Below are positions 18,056 through 25,246 of a stretch of DNA of 64,000 nt, one piece after another. The stretch is from Gammaproteobacteria bacterium (GTDB lineage: Bacteria > Pseudomonadota > Gammaproteobacteria > UBA4575). The stretch lies in NCBI GenBank assembly GCA_014075255.1, contig CP046178.1, positions 258,001-322,000 on the forward strand. Direction: 5' to 3'. Each line of letters begins with the position of its first letter. Positions within the stretch are counted from its first letter, which is position 1. The translations under genes were made by a program, and so were the position numbers. The notes beneath the pieces were generated by a model that was not told where the DNA came from, searched no databases, and saw only the letters and a program-made list of their open reading frames with translations.

Positions 18056-18616
18056 ATGGTTAAGTGTGATAGTGAAATAATTAAAATAGGTATTGTGGGA
18101 GAAGGTAGTCTTGCCAACCTGCTTATTATGAAATTATTGGATGCAGATATTTTTGTAAACCTATTAGCTTCTAATAATAATCAAAATTTAGATAAGCCTA
18201 CTGTCTATTTCCACAATTCTTTATCTGCTCTCGTTAGATCTAGCTCGATAATCATTACAATCACACCTGATGGTCCTGCGTTAGAGCAGGTATTATTTAG
18301 TAAACAAGGAGTTGTGAATTGCATAGCTTCGGACACTATAATAGTGGATATGAGCTCGGTTTCACCTGAATTCATCAAAGAAATATCAGAACAGTTGATT
18401 GAAAAAGAAATACAATTTCTAGATGCTGCACTCATCAATGAAGAGCGATGCGAGTCAGGCCTCATTCAAATGATGCTTATAGGAGGAGAGCGTCATACTT
18501 ATGAAAAAGTGATGCCCATTTTTAAGCAAATTGTATCAACAATGAAGCATTTAGGAGAAAATGGTGCCAGCCAATTTTATCGACAGGCATTTGGGGTGAG
18601 AGCTAAAAGAGAATAA
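18056..18616 (+). CDS. Truncated 3-hydroxyisobutyrate dehydrogenase-like protein (NAD-binding domain only)
   Basis: The 186-residue protein resembles the N-terminal Rossmann domain of beta-hydroxyacid dehydrogenases: a KIGIVGEGSLANLL start (degenerate GxGxxG), IIVDMSSVSPEF for the substrate-loop region, and FLDAALINEERCESGLIQMM with a GG soon after, where enzymes have 'DAPVSGG...A..G.L.imvGG'. The C-terminal all-helical domain with the catalytic lysine is absent; the family is normally ~290 residues. The start at 18056 (ATG) is chosen over an upstream TTG. It could be a decayed gene or a small non-catalytic NAD-binding protein. Confidence 0.6.
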   Translation: MVKCDSEIIKIGIVGEGSLANLLIMKLLDADIFVNLLASNNNQNLDKPTVYFHNSLSALVRSSSIIITITPDGPALEQVLFSKQGVVNCIASDTIIVDMSSVSPEFIKEISEQLIEKEIQFLDAALINEERCESGLIQMMLIGGERHTYEKVMPIFKQIVSTMKHLGENGASQFYRQAFGVRAKRE

Positions 18617-18809
18617 TTTTCTATGACTGAGCTTGCTGCATCTCTAAATATCTAATATTGATTTCATGTAAAAAATCGGACAAATATAGATTGTAACCGA
18701 TTGATTATATTATCAATACCGTCTGCACCCTATATTATTACATTATAAATGTTCTTCTATATTATAATGTATAGCAACCAAGCTAATAACTTCTTTAGAG
18801 CAATTATTT

Positions 18810-19046
18810 ATGTCCGTTGTTCAGTATCTAGATCTTCCTAGCGCCGCAAGACTAACGGGAGTGTCTGTAACCAAAGTATATAGATTTATTCATAATGGCG
18901 ATTTAGCCATATACAAGATAGATGGAAAATTTGTGGTGAAAGTTGAAGATCTTTTGAAACAAAAGACAGATATCAAAGATTGTGAGCTATTGGAGCCAAC
19001 GTTTATGAATCTAATTTCAGAAGTTAAATCTGAAAATATAAATTAA
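18810..19046 (+). CDS. Small helix-turn-helix DNA-binding protein, excisionase/HTH_17 type
   Basis: The 78-residue protein has a MerR-like winged HTH near its N-terminus: LDLPSAARLTGVSVTKVYRF is the helix-turn-helix and IHNGDLAIYKIDGKFVVKVE the wing, ending in a short helix. Proteins of this type act as small transcription factors or recombination directionality factors. No integrase or other mobile-element gene is near, so a regulatory role is more likely. Upstream (18661-18775) are two imperfect inverted repeats, AATCGG...CCGATT and ACATTATAA...TTATAATGT, possible operator or terminator structures. Confidence 0.7.
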   Translation: MSVVQYLDLPSAARLTGVSVTKVYRFIHNGDLAIYKIDGKFVVKVEDLLKQKTDIKDCELLEPTFMNLISEVKSENIN

Positions 19047-19073
19047 TCACTCCTCATAATAATAGAGTGTGTT

Positions 19074-19559
19074 TCATTTGTTTAGTTGATGAAATTTACC
19101 TTCGTGCCAAATTGTAGGCGCCCCACCATTTACACTTAAATATTTTACCTGACCGACCAATATAATGTGGTCTCCACCAGAATATATATTCTCTGTGTTA
19201 CATTCGAGTGAAACAGGGCTCTTTGAAAGTATAGGCAGTCCGTAAGAACCTTGCTCAAATTCGCCTCCCTCAAATTTATCACTTCCCTTTGTGGCAAATT
19301 TGAAGGCGAGCGCTTCGTGTTCTGCGCCTATGATGTTGACAGCAAATTGATTCTCATTATTGAATTTATCAAAGCAATCAGCGTTATTCGCCAGGCACAC
19401 CAGAATTAATGGAGGATTGAGCGATAGCGATGAAAATGCAGATGCCGTAAAGCCACATTTTTGTCCAGTTTCATCTACCGTAGTCACAATGGTTACGCCA
19501 CTCGGAAAACAAGCCATTGCTTGTTTGAATAAATCTTCACAAACTTTTTCAGACTTCAT
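19074..19559 (-). CDS. Flavin reductase family protein (HpaC/RutF-like)
   Basis: The 161-residue protein has the flavin-reductase fold typical of the small NAD(P)H:flavin oxidoreductases that feed two-component monooxygenases. Visible signatures are MACFPSGVTIVTTVDETGQK, CGFTASAFSSLSLNPPLILV, NQFAVNIIGAEHE and SGGDHIILVGQV near the C-terminus. It is transcribed away from the sigma-54 response regulator gene and has its own sigma-54 promoter at 19664-19679. In this context it probably supplies reduced FMN to the dimethylsulfone monooxygenase encoded 6 kb away; that link is inference. Confidence 0.85.
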   Translation of the reverse strand: MKSEKVCEDLFKQAMACFPSGVTIVTTVDETGQKCGFTASAFSSLSLNPPLILVCLANNADCFDKFNNENQFAVNIIGAEHEALAFKFATKGSDKFEGGEFEQGSYGLPILSKSPVSLECNTENIYSGGDHIILVGQVKYLSVNGGAPTIWHEGKFHQLNK

Positions 19560-19663
19560 GCTTAATTATTTCTACATACCAGGAAAAAATTATGGTTATT
19601 TAACACTTAAAAACACAGGGTTATAGTGAAAGCTTATATTGTATTTAAGTATTGTGATAGGTC

Positions 19664-19679
19664 TGCAACATATATGCCA
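19664..19679 (-). promoter_or_regulatory. Sigma-54 promoter of the flavin reductase gene
   Basis: Read on the minus strand, TGGCATATATGTTGCA fits the -24/-12 consensus with the correct GG-N10-GC spacing. The predicted start is about 19653, giving a ~94-base leader before the ATG at 19559. A perfect 12-bp palindrome GAAACATGTTTC (19754-19765) is centred about 106 bp upstream, the usual distance for an enhancer site. This lies in the 461-bp gap between the flavin reductase and the response regulator. No convincing promoter for the regulator itself was seen in the rest of that gap. Confidence 0.75.
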
Positions 19680-19753
19680 CATAGTACTTACATTAAAGTG
19701 CTTGAATTTAGTCGATTTAATATTTATAAAAATATATTTATACACATCATAAA

Positions 19754-19765
19754 GAAACATGTTTC
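19754..19765. promoter_or_regulatory. Candidate enhancer palindrome GAAACATGTTTC
   Basis: This perfect 12-bp palindrome lies ~106 bp upstream of the predicted start of the flavin reductase gene and ~255 bp upstream of the sigma-54 response regulator start. The half-site GAAACA/TGTTTC recurs 80-135 bp upstream of the three other sigma-54 promoters in this region (21563-21600, 23463-23497, 28252-28291). It is a plausible binding site for the adjacent NtrC-family regulator. Confidence 0.55.
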
Positions 19766-20020
19766 AATATGAATAAAATGTTGTAAATAACTTGTTCTAT
19801 TTGATACATTTAAGGTACCGTAACGAGTTATTAATTTGTAATATTAATATATTCATTAGTTCTATTTTTAGTAATTAATAGAAAATAAGATTTTTAAACT
19901 TTGGTGAGTGACACATAGAATTAAATTAATACAATATTTGTTCGTTAAATCCGAATTTAATAAGAACTATGTCAATTCTTGATCATGACCTAAAAAGATG
20001 AGGTGTGTGAGGGGTTAGAA

Positions 20021-21415
20021 ATGAAAATTTCTCATAAAATATTAGTAGTAGAACACGATATAGAGTTCGGTGATTCGGTAAAACAGTTACTTGAAAGTGA
20101 GCTGATGGAAGTCACTCATGTAACAAAAGTTAATGTTGCAATCGAAAAGTTACTGTCAGAACATTTTGATCTGATATTGAGTGATCTTAAATTAAGTGGT
20201 CCAACAGGTTTAGACTTGCTTAGAAAAGTTCGTGCTTCCAAGCTAGAACTTCCGGTCATTATCATGACAAGCTATACCTCTATCAAATGTGCAGCGCAGG
20301 CTTTGCGTTTAGGTGCATCTGACTACATCTTAAAACCTTTTACTGATTCTTATCTAGTGCACGCAGTTGCGAGAGGTTTGAAAGAAAAATCTATTCAAAA
20401 AGAAAATACTCTCTTGCGACGTAATCTAAGTGCTGCACTACATACTAAACAAGAAATTATTGGTATTAGTCAGTCTATTTCAGAGCTTAAAAATTTAATA
20501 AACCGAGTTGGCCCAAGCGAAGCTACGGTGCTTATTCAAGGTGAGAGTGGAACGGGTAAAGAGTTAGTGGCTTTAGGTATTCATAAAGCGAGTACACGCA
20601 GTGAAGGAAGGTTTGTGCCGGTTAATTGTGGCGCAATACCGATGGATCTTATGGAATCAGAGTTTTTTGGTCATGTTAAAGGTGCTTTTACCGGCGCAAT
20701 AGCAAGTAAAATAGGCCTTATTCAGGAAGCACATGGCGGGACTTTGTTTTTAGATGAGATTGCAGAGCTAGCTCCTATGTTGCAAGTAAAGCTGCTTAGA
20801 TTTATACAAGATAAAATGATTAAGCCAGTAGGAGATAGTAAAACACATGAAGTAGATGTTCGGATTATAGCGGCATGCAATGCAGATTTACAAAAAGAAG
20901 TGAATGAAGGTCGGATGAGAGAAGATTTGTTCTATCGTTTAAATGTGATTCAAATTTCTGTGCCTCCGTTGCGACAGCGTCTAGAAGATGTAGAGTTATT
21001 GGTAAATTATTTTATCAAATTTTATAATACAAAATTAGGTAGAAAGGTTAATAAGATTAACAATGATGTTTTGATGTTTCTGAAAGAATATGAATGGCCT
21101 GGAAATATTAGAGAACTTGAAAATTCAATTGAAAGGGCAATCATATTGGCTAAAAATGATGTGCTCTCGGTTGAAGATTTCAAGCACATTAAAACCAATG
21201 GGGCGCATAAAAAGCAATCAAAGCAAAATGAAGAGAATATGCATGGGCCGATGTCAATTGAAGATTATACAAGACGTGTGATTGAAGAGTATCAAAGTGA
21301 CTATAATGAAATTGAGTTGGCAAAATTGTTGGGTATCGGTAGGAAAGCACTATGGATGCGTCGCAATCGTTGGGGGTTGTTCCGCGAAAGACAAAAGAGT
21401 GCTGTTGAATTTTAA
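20021..21415 (+). CDS. Sigma-54-dependent response regulator (NtrC family)
   Basis: The 464-residue protein has a receiver domain (1-120) with phospho-acceptor D55 in LILSDLKLSG, a AAA+ domain with Walker A GESGTGKE (174-181), the sigma-54-contacting loop GAFTGA (221-226) and Walker B LFLDEIAE, and a C-terminal Fis-type HTH (ELAKLLGIGRKALWMRRNRW). All parts needed to activate sigma-54 promoters are intact. The ATG at 20021 is chosen over GTG at 20003 because GAGGGG precedes it. No histidine kinase lies nearby. It sits among four sigma-54 promoters. Pseudomonas sfn genes are known to be controlled by the sigma-54 activator SfnR; this protein may play that role, but with a phosphorelay input. 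Confidence 0.93.
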   Translation: MKISHKILVVEHDIEFGDSVKQLLESELMEVTHVTKVNVAIEKLLSEHFDLILSDLKLSGPTGLDLLRKVRASKLELPVIIMTSYTSIKCAAQALRLGASDYILKPFTDSYLVHAVARGLKEKSIQKENTLLRRNLSAALHTKQEIIGISQSISELKNLINRVGPSEATVLIQGESGTGKELVALGIHKASTRSEGRFVPVNCGAIPMDLMESEFFGHVKGAFTGAIASKIGLIQEAHGGTLFLDEIAELAPMLQVKLLRFIQDKMIKPVGDSKTHEVDVRIIAACNADLQKEVNEGRMREDLFYRLNVIQISVPPLRQRLEDVELLVNYFIKFYNTKLGRKVNKINNDVLMFLKEYEWPGNIRELENSIERAIILAKNDVLSVEDFKHIKTNGAHKKQSKQNEENMHGPMSIEDYTRRVIEEYQSDYNEIELAKLLGIGRKALWMRRNRWGLFRERQKSAVEF

Positions 21416-21545
21416 TAAAACTTCTTGGTACGTTTAAATCGAATAGCAGCACACTATATAAAAACAATTCAAGATTGTATTGCTGTGGCCAACTCTTTAT
21501 CTAAGTTTAAAAAATATTATTTTCTATTTGATAGATAATTATCTT

Positions 21546-21583
21546 ATAAGTATTTATCAAATTGTTTCTGATTAGATACTTAT
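21546..21583. promoter_or_regulatory. Inverted repeat upstream of the SBP promoter
   Basis: The arms ATAAGTAT (21546-21553) and ATACTTAT (21576-21583) extend imperfectly inwards (ATAAGTATTTATCA against ATAAGTATCTAATCA on the other strand). The centre is about 115 bp upstream of the predicted sigma-54 start at 21679. The loop contains the half-site TGTTTC (21563-21568), and a GAAACA lies at 21595-21600. This is a candidate enhancer region for the neighbouring NtrC-type regulator. Confidence 0.45.
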
Positions 21584-21651
21584 CGTGTCATTAAGAAACA
21601 TATCGCAACGGTATATCAATTATAAGCATTTGTTTTTATTAGATATTCAAA

Positions 21652-21668
21652 TAGGAATGAATATTGCT
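21652..21668 (+). promoter_or_regulatory. Sigma-54 promoter of the substrate-binding protein gene
   Basis: TAGGAATGAATATTGCT has GG-N10-GC spacing and the -12 element TTGCT; the -24 element is weaker than in the other promoters (TAGGAA for TTGGCA). The predicted start is about 21679, leaving a ~212-base leader before the ATG at 21891. A second -24-like TTGGTACG at 21425-21432 lacks a -12 GC. The remaining part of the 475-bp gap is AT-rich with no supported gene. Confidence 0.55.
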
Positions 21669-21890
21669 TACACTTTCTATAAAGCAGCTTCTTGTATTGC
21701 GTGTATTTGTAAAAAAGCATATAGAGAAAACGTACTCCTTCTCTTGGTTTGATATATATAAGTCTAGTAGTATTAAGAAGCTGTTTGTATTAAATGTAGT
21801 TAAATTAATAATAATTTCAATATTCTTGCTTTTGTTTTTTTTATAGTTTCGCTATGGAATTTTCGAAGTAAAATTTTGGAGGAGAAGAAA

Positions 21891-23309
21891 ATGATGTTCT
21901 TAAAACTAAAAAAGTCGATAGTGCTTGCAATATCTTTTGCTGCATTATTGATTAGTCCTTTAGCTGCTTTCGCAGAAAGTATGTATATACCGATTCCTAG
22001 CTATCGCGTAGGCCCTTATGCTGCCGGTGGTACTGGTTATTACGGAGGAATTCTGGATTATTATAATCTTATGAATATCCGTGATGGCGGTGTAGGTGGA
22101 GTTAAGCTTACTTGGTCCGAATGTGAAACTGAATATTCAGTAGAAAGAGGTGTGGAATGCTACAAGCGACTGAAAGATAAAGATGGTGGTGCACTATTCT
22201 TTGATCCTCTCAGTGTAGGCATTGCAATTGCATTAAATGAAGTGGTGCGCGCTGATAACATTCCTATGATTACTGTAAATCATGGTATGAGTGAAACCAT
22301 TGATGGTGAAGTGTTCCCTTACGTATTTCCTTTAGGAATGGGTGTGCCGGACGAATATAATGCAACAGTTAGATTCATGGCGCATTTAGAGTCAGGCGAA
22401 GACCCTAATACAGTAGACCTTAAGGCAGCCCTTAATGGTAAGAAGGTTGTTACGGTTTATCATGGTTCTCCTTATGGAAAAGAAGCGCTTGGTTATATGG
22501 ATGAAATGGGAGCAGAGTATGGATTCGAACATACTAAAATTGAAGTCCCTCACCCAGGTAATGAGCAAGCGTCACAGTGGTTACAAATACGTAAAATTAA
22601 ACCAGACTTTGTTTTCTTGCGAGGATGGGGTGTGATGAATCCTGTAGCAATGCAATCTGCAGCGCGAATCGGATTTCCAGTGGATCGTCTGATTGGAAAC
22701 ATCTGGAGTAATTCAGATGAAGATGTTCGACCTGCAGGAAAAGCAGCGCATGGGTATCAAGCGATAACCACGCATCCAGCTGGTATCTTCACCGAAGTTC
22801 AACAACAGATAATTGATACGGTATATAAGGCAGGGGAAGGCGATCTACAAGATCGTAGTCGTCTAGGAAGTGTTTACCATAATCTTGGTATCACCGCTGG
22901 AATTATGCATGTCGAAGCAATAAAAAATGCTCAAAAGCGTTTTGGAAATATTGCTTTATCTGCTGAGCAAGTGCGTTGGGGATTTGAAAATATCCACTTT
23001 GATGAAGCACGAATTAAAGAATTAGGAGCTGAAGGTTTATTAGCGCCTATGTTGGTTACGTGTAAAGACCATGTTGGTGGACATAACTCAAAATTCCAAA
23101 AATACAATGCAGAAACTCGAAAGTGGGAAATTGTAACGCCTTGGATCAAGAGTCAGGCTCCAACCAATGCGCTATTTGCTTCAGCTGAGAAATATCGCAC
23201 AGATAATAAGATAGAGAAGCGTAGTTGTGATGATACAAACGATCGTGATAACTGGACACTTTCAGGTGATCAACCTGCAGCACCTGCAGAAGTGAGTACT
23301 TGGAATTAA
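21891..23309 (+). CDS. Periplasmic substrate-binding protein, branched-chain amino acid/amide ABC type
   Basis: This is a 472-residue type I periplasmic binding protein (Peripla_BP_6 family). A signal peptide ends near SPLAAFA-ES. The mature start SMYIPIPSYRVGPYAAGGTG is followed by the NLMNIRDGGVGG segment typical of LivJ-like proteins. The ATG at 21891 is chosen because GGAGGAG (21878-21884) precedes it. No ABC permease or ATPase gene is in the window, so this is an orphan receptor that must share a transporter encoded elsewhere. Its sigma-54 promoter and neighbours suggest that it binds a small methylated sulfur or nitrogen compound, but the ligand cannot be read from the sequence. Confidence 0.88.
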   Translation: MMFLKLKKSIVLAISFAALLISPLAAFAESMYIPIPSYRVGPYAAGGTGYYGGILDYYNLMNIRDGGVGGVKLTWSECETEYSVERGVECYKRLKDKDGGALFFDPLSVGIAIALNEVVRADNIPMITVNHGMSETIDGEVFPYVFPLGMGVPDEYNATVRFMAHLESGEDPNTVDLKAALNGKKVVTVYHGSPYGKEALGYMDEMGAEYGFEHTKIEVPHPGNEQASQWLQIRKIKPDFVFLRGWGVMNPVAMQSAARIGFPVDRLIGNIWSNSDEDVRPAGKAAHGYQAITTHPAGIFTEVQQQIIDTVYKAGEGDLQDRSRLGSVYHNLGITAGIMHVEAIKNAQKRFGNIALSAEQVRWGFENIHFDEARIKELGAEGLLAPMLVTCKDHVGGHNSKFQKYNAETRKWEIVTPWIKSQAPTNALFASAEKYRTDNKIEKRSCDDTNDRDNWTLSGDQPAAPAEVSTWN

Positions 23310-23385
23310 GGATTACAGCTAAGGTATGTTTTATAAATATCACTAGTGATTAGTGTTTATTAAAATGTACCTTTAACGTAAAAGT

Positions 23386-23450
23386 GCAAAAGGCAAGCCG
23401 GATTACACGGAGTTTGCTGTTACAAGGAAGTGCGTCCGGTTTCGTTTTGC
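23386..23450 (+). ncRNA. Candidate structured 3'-UTR RNA element
   Basis: The two ends of this 65-base stretch can pair: GCAAAAGGCAAGCCGGA at 23386-23402 with TCCGGTTTCGTTTTGC at 23435-23450, broken by a small internal loop. They enclose a ~32-base internal region. It lies between the SBP stop codon and the terminator at 23471-23505, so it would be part of the SBP mRNA 3' end or a processed small RNA. It does not match the FMN riboswitch consensus. Confidence 0.35.
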
Positions 23451-23470
23451 TACATGCAGAATTGTTTCAA

Positions 23471-23505
23471 ATGGAAATGTGTTTCTAAAAGAAACACATT
23501 TCCAT
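23471..23505 (+). terminator. Rho-independent terminator after the substrate-binding protein gene
   Basis: This is a perfect 15-bp stem, ATGGAAATGTGTTTC and its complement, around the loop TAAAA, followed by TATTTATAT. It lies 162 bp downstream of the SBP stop. The stem also contains TGTTTC and GAAACA (23480-23497), the half-sites seen upstream of other sigma-54 promoters here, centred ~109 bp upstream of the predicted ribBA start, so it may serve twice. Confidence 0.75.
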
Positions 23506-23569
23506 TATTTATATCTTCCTGAAAAATAATTAGTTTTTATAAATCAAAGTTTTATATATCTGTATGGAA

Positions 23570-23586
23570 TTGGCATAATTGATGCA
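23570..23586 (+). promoter_or_regulatory. Sigma-54 promoter of the ribBA-sfnG operon
   Basis: TTGGCATAATTGATGCA fits TTGGCACG-N4-TTGCA with GG-N10-GC spacing; only one position of the -12 element differs. The predicted start is about 23597, 34 bases before the GTG of ribBA. Candidate enhancer half-sites TGTTTC (23463-23468, 23480-23485) and GAAACA (23491-23496) lie 100-135 bp upstream. In the 321-bp gap the only other feature is a 12-bp palindrome ATCACTAGTGAT at 23339-23350. Confidence 0.75.
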
Positions 23587-23630
23587 ATCAACTAGTAAAA
23601 TTATTCAAATTTCATAAAGAGCTATTTTCT

Positions 23631-24857
23631 GTGACAGAAGTTAAATTCAACACTATTTCAGAAGCGCTAATTGATTTACGCAGAGGTAAGTTGGTAATCG
23701 TTGTGGACGATGAGTCGCGCGAAAATGAAGGCGACTTCATAGGCGCAGCCGATAAATGTACCCCTGAAATGATTAACTTCATGTCTACGTATGGCAGAGG
23801 TTTAATTTGTACCGCAATATCTGAACAAAGAGCAAGTGAACTCAATTTAGATCTTATGGTATCTGACAAAGATAACGATTCTTTGCATGCTACACCCTTT
23901 ACAACCTCTGTAGATTTTAAACATGGAACGACTACAGGAATATCTGCAGCTGATAGATCAAAGACCGTTAAAGGATTAGCAGATTCACGGATTGAAGCAG
24001 ATAACTTTTCACGACCAGGTCATATTTTTCCGCTTCGTGCTGTAGAGGGCGGAGTATTTAAACGCAATGGACATACCGAAGCGGCTGTCGATTTAATGGA
24101 TTTGGCAGGTTTGCAGAAAGCGGGTGTGTTATGTGAAATCATGAACAAAGACGGAACCATGGCGCGTCTTGCAGATTTAGCTGAATTAGCAAATACGCAC
24201 GGCTTAAGGTTAATTAGTATTAAGGATCTGATTGAATATAAATTACGTTTTGAGTCTAGAGTTGAACGCGTAGTTACAGTGCAATTACCCACAAAATGGG
24301 GAGATTTTGAATTGGTTGCATTCCGTGACGTATATACAAATAAGGAACATTTAGCCATTGTTAAAGGTTCATGGGGTAAGGATGATGATGTTGTTGTTCG
24401 CATACATTCGGAATGTCTAACGGGTGATGTATTAGGTTCATTACGTTGCGATTGTGGCGATCAAATTGAAGCTTCGTTAAAAATCATTAACGAGCACGGC
24501 TCGGGAGTTGTTCTTTACATGCGTGAAGAAGGGAGAGGAATAGGATTACTGAATAAATTAAAAGCCTATTCGCTGCAAGAGTGTGGTCTAGATACAGTAC
24601 AAGCAAACCGAGCTTTAGGATTTGATGCAGACCAAAGAGACTATACCGTTGCTGCACATATATTAAGTGCACTCAATATTGAGCGAATTCAACTGCTAAC
24701 AAATAATATTAATAAATGCAGCTGGATGGATACGCATGGAATTAAGTGTACAAAAAGAATTCCAATTCTTTCGACAAGAGAAGACCACGAATACCGAAAA
24801 AAATACTTGAATACAAAAAAAGAAAAAATGGGTCACGTGATACCCATGAAAAAATAA
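23631..24857 (+). CDS. ribBA: Bifunctional DHBP synthase / GTP cyclohydrolase II (riboflavin synthesis)
   Basis: RibBA makes both precursors of riboflavin: 3,4-dihydroxy-2-butanone 4-phosphate from ribulose 5-phosphate, and the pyrimidine precursor from GTP. The N-terminal half has VDDESRENEGDFIGAADK, GRGLIC and GHIFPLRAVEGGVFKRNGHT. The C-terminal half has the zinc motif HSECLTGDVLGSLRCDCG and EEGRGIGLLNKLKAY. At 408 residues it is full length. The start is GTG. A sigma-54 promoter, not an FMN riboswitch, precedes it, so this may be a dedicated copy that raises FMN supply for the downstream monooxygenase rather than the housekeeping gene. That is inference. Confidence 0.93.
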   Translation: MTEVKFNTISEALIDLRRGKLVIVVDDESRENEGDFIGAADKCTPEMINFMSTYGRGLICTAISEQRASELNLDLMVSDKDNDSLHATPFTTSVDFKHGTTTGISAADRSKTVKGLADSRIEADNFSRPGHIFPLRAVEGGVFKRNGHTEAAVDLMDLAGLQKAGVLCEIMNKDGTMARLADLAELANTHGLRLISIKDLIEYKLRFESRVERVVTVQLPTKWGDFELVAFRDVYTNKEHLAIVKGSWGKDDDVVVRIHSECLTGDVLGSLRCDCGDQIEASLKIINEHGSGVVLYMREEGRGIGLLNKLKAYSLQECGLDTVQANRALGFDADQRDYTVAAHILSALNIERIQLLTNNINKCSWMDTHGIKCTKRIPILSTREDHEYRKKYLNTKKEKMGHVIPMKK

Positions 24858-24947
24858 CGAATTAACGATTAGCTATAAAAGTTAACATATTTTAATATTT
24901 TTTATTAAGTAAATGATTAATTAAGTAAATGATAAGGAGTAGCTGGA

Positions 24948-25133
24948 ATGTCTGATGAAGAATTTGGTCTTAAGGACTTAACTGCCGACATGATAAAAAC
25001 TGTCAGGAATGAAACAAGAGCAGGAACTATAGACTGCCGTGATGCCTTAATTGAAAGCAAAGGTGATACCGCGAAAGCAATCGAAATATTAAAAGATAAA
25101 GGAATCGGTACGCCTAAAAAAGTATGGACCTAA
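24948..25133 (+). CDS. Free-standing EF-Ts N-terminal (UBA-like) domain protein
   Basis: This 61-residue protein matches the N-terminal EF-Tu-binding domain of elongation factor Ts along its length: LTADMIKTVRNETRAGTIDC and RDALIESKGDTAKAIEILKD against the EF-Ts pattern '[40 protein letters not shown]'. The rest of EF-Ts, including the TDVGF nucleotide-exchange motif, is missing, so it cannot be the exchange factor. AAGGAG at 24934-24939 is a strong ribosome-binding site. It lies inside the ribBA-sfnG operon. Function is unknown; it may bind EF-Tu or another partner through the three-helix UBA fold. Confidence 0.8.
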   Translation: MSDEEFGLKDLTADMIKTVRNETRAGTIDCRDALIESKGDTAKAIEILKDKGIGTPKKVWT

Positions 25134-25157
25134 TTAAAATGCCTTTTGCAGCATGTG

Positions 25158-25195
25158 CGTCTAACTTTGAATATGGAATTTTCGAAAGTTAGGCG
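25158..25195 (+). promoter_or_regulatory. Leader hairpin upstream of sfnG
   Basis: The arms CGTCTAACTTT (25158-25168) and AAAGTTAGGCG (25185-25195) pair with one G-U. The loop holds most of the 15-mer TATGGAATTTTCGAA (25172-25186), which also occurs in the leader of the substrate-binding protein gene (21853-21867). No U-tract follows, so a regulatory or processing role is more likely than termination. Confidence 0.45.
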
Positions 25196-25246
25196 AGAGA
25201 TAAATGATAAATATTTAATTAAATAAGAGAACTGAGGTTATTAAAA

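Noticed and set aside
18810-19046. Excisionase of an integrated element
   Set aside because: No integrase, attachment repeats, phage genes or transposase lie nearby; a small regulator is more likely.
21425-21441. Sigma-54 promoter TTGGTACGTTTAAATCG just after the response regulator gene
   Set aside because: The -24 half is good but the -12 half lacks GC at the required spacing; 21652-21668 has the correct spacing.
21664-21846. 60-aa hydrophobic ORF upstream of the SBP gene
   Set aside because: It starts at TTG inside the -12 element of the sigma-54 promoter, has no ribosome-binding site, and is made of AT-rich codons with biased Ile/Leu/Phe content typical of non-coding DNA.
23310-23630. 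FMN riboswitch before ribBA
   Set aside because: The conserved FMN aptamer core (AGGGTCGGGG-type and CCGGCGGTA-type segments) is absent; a sigma-54 promoter and a terminator explain the gap better.
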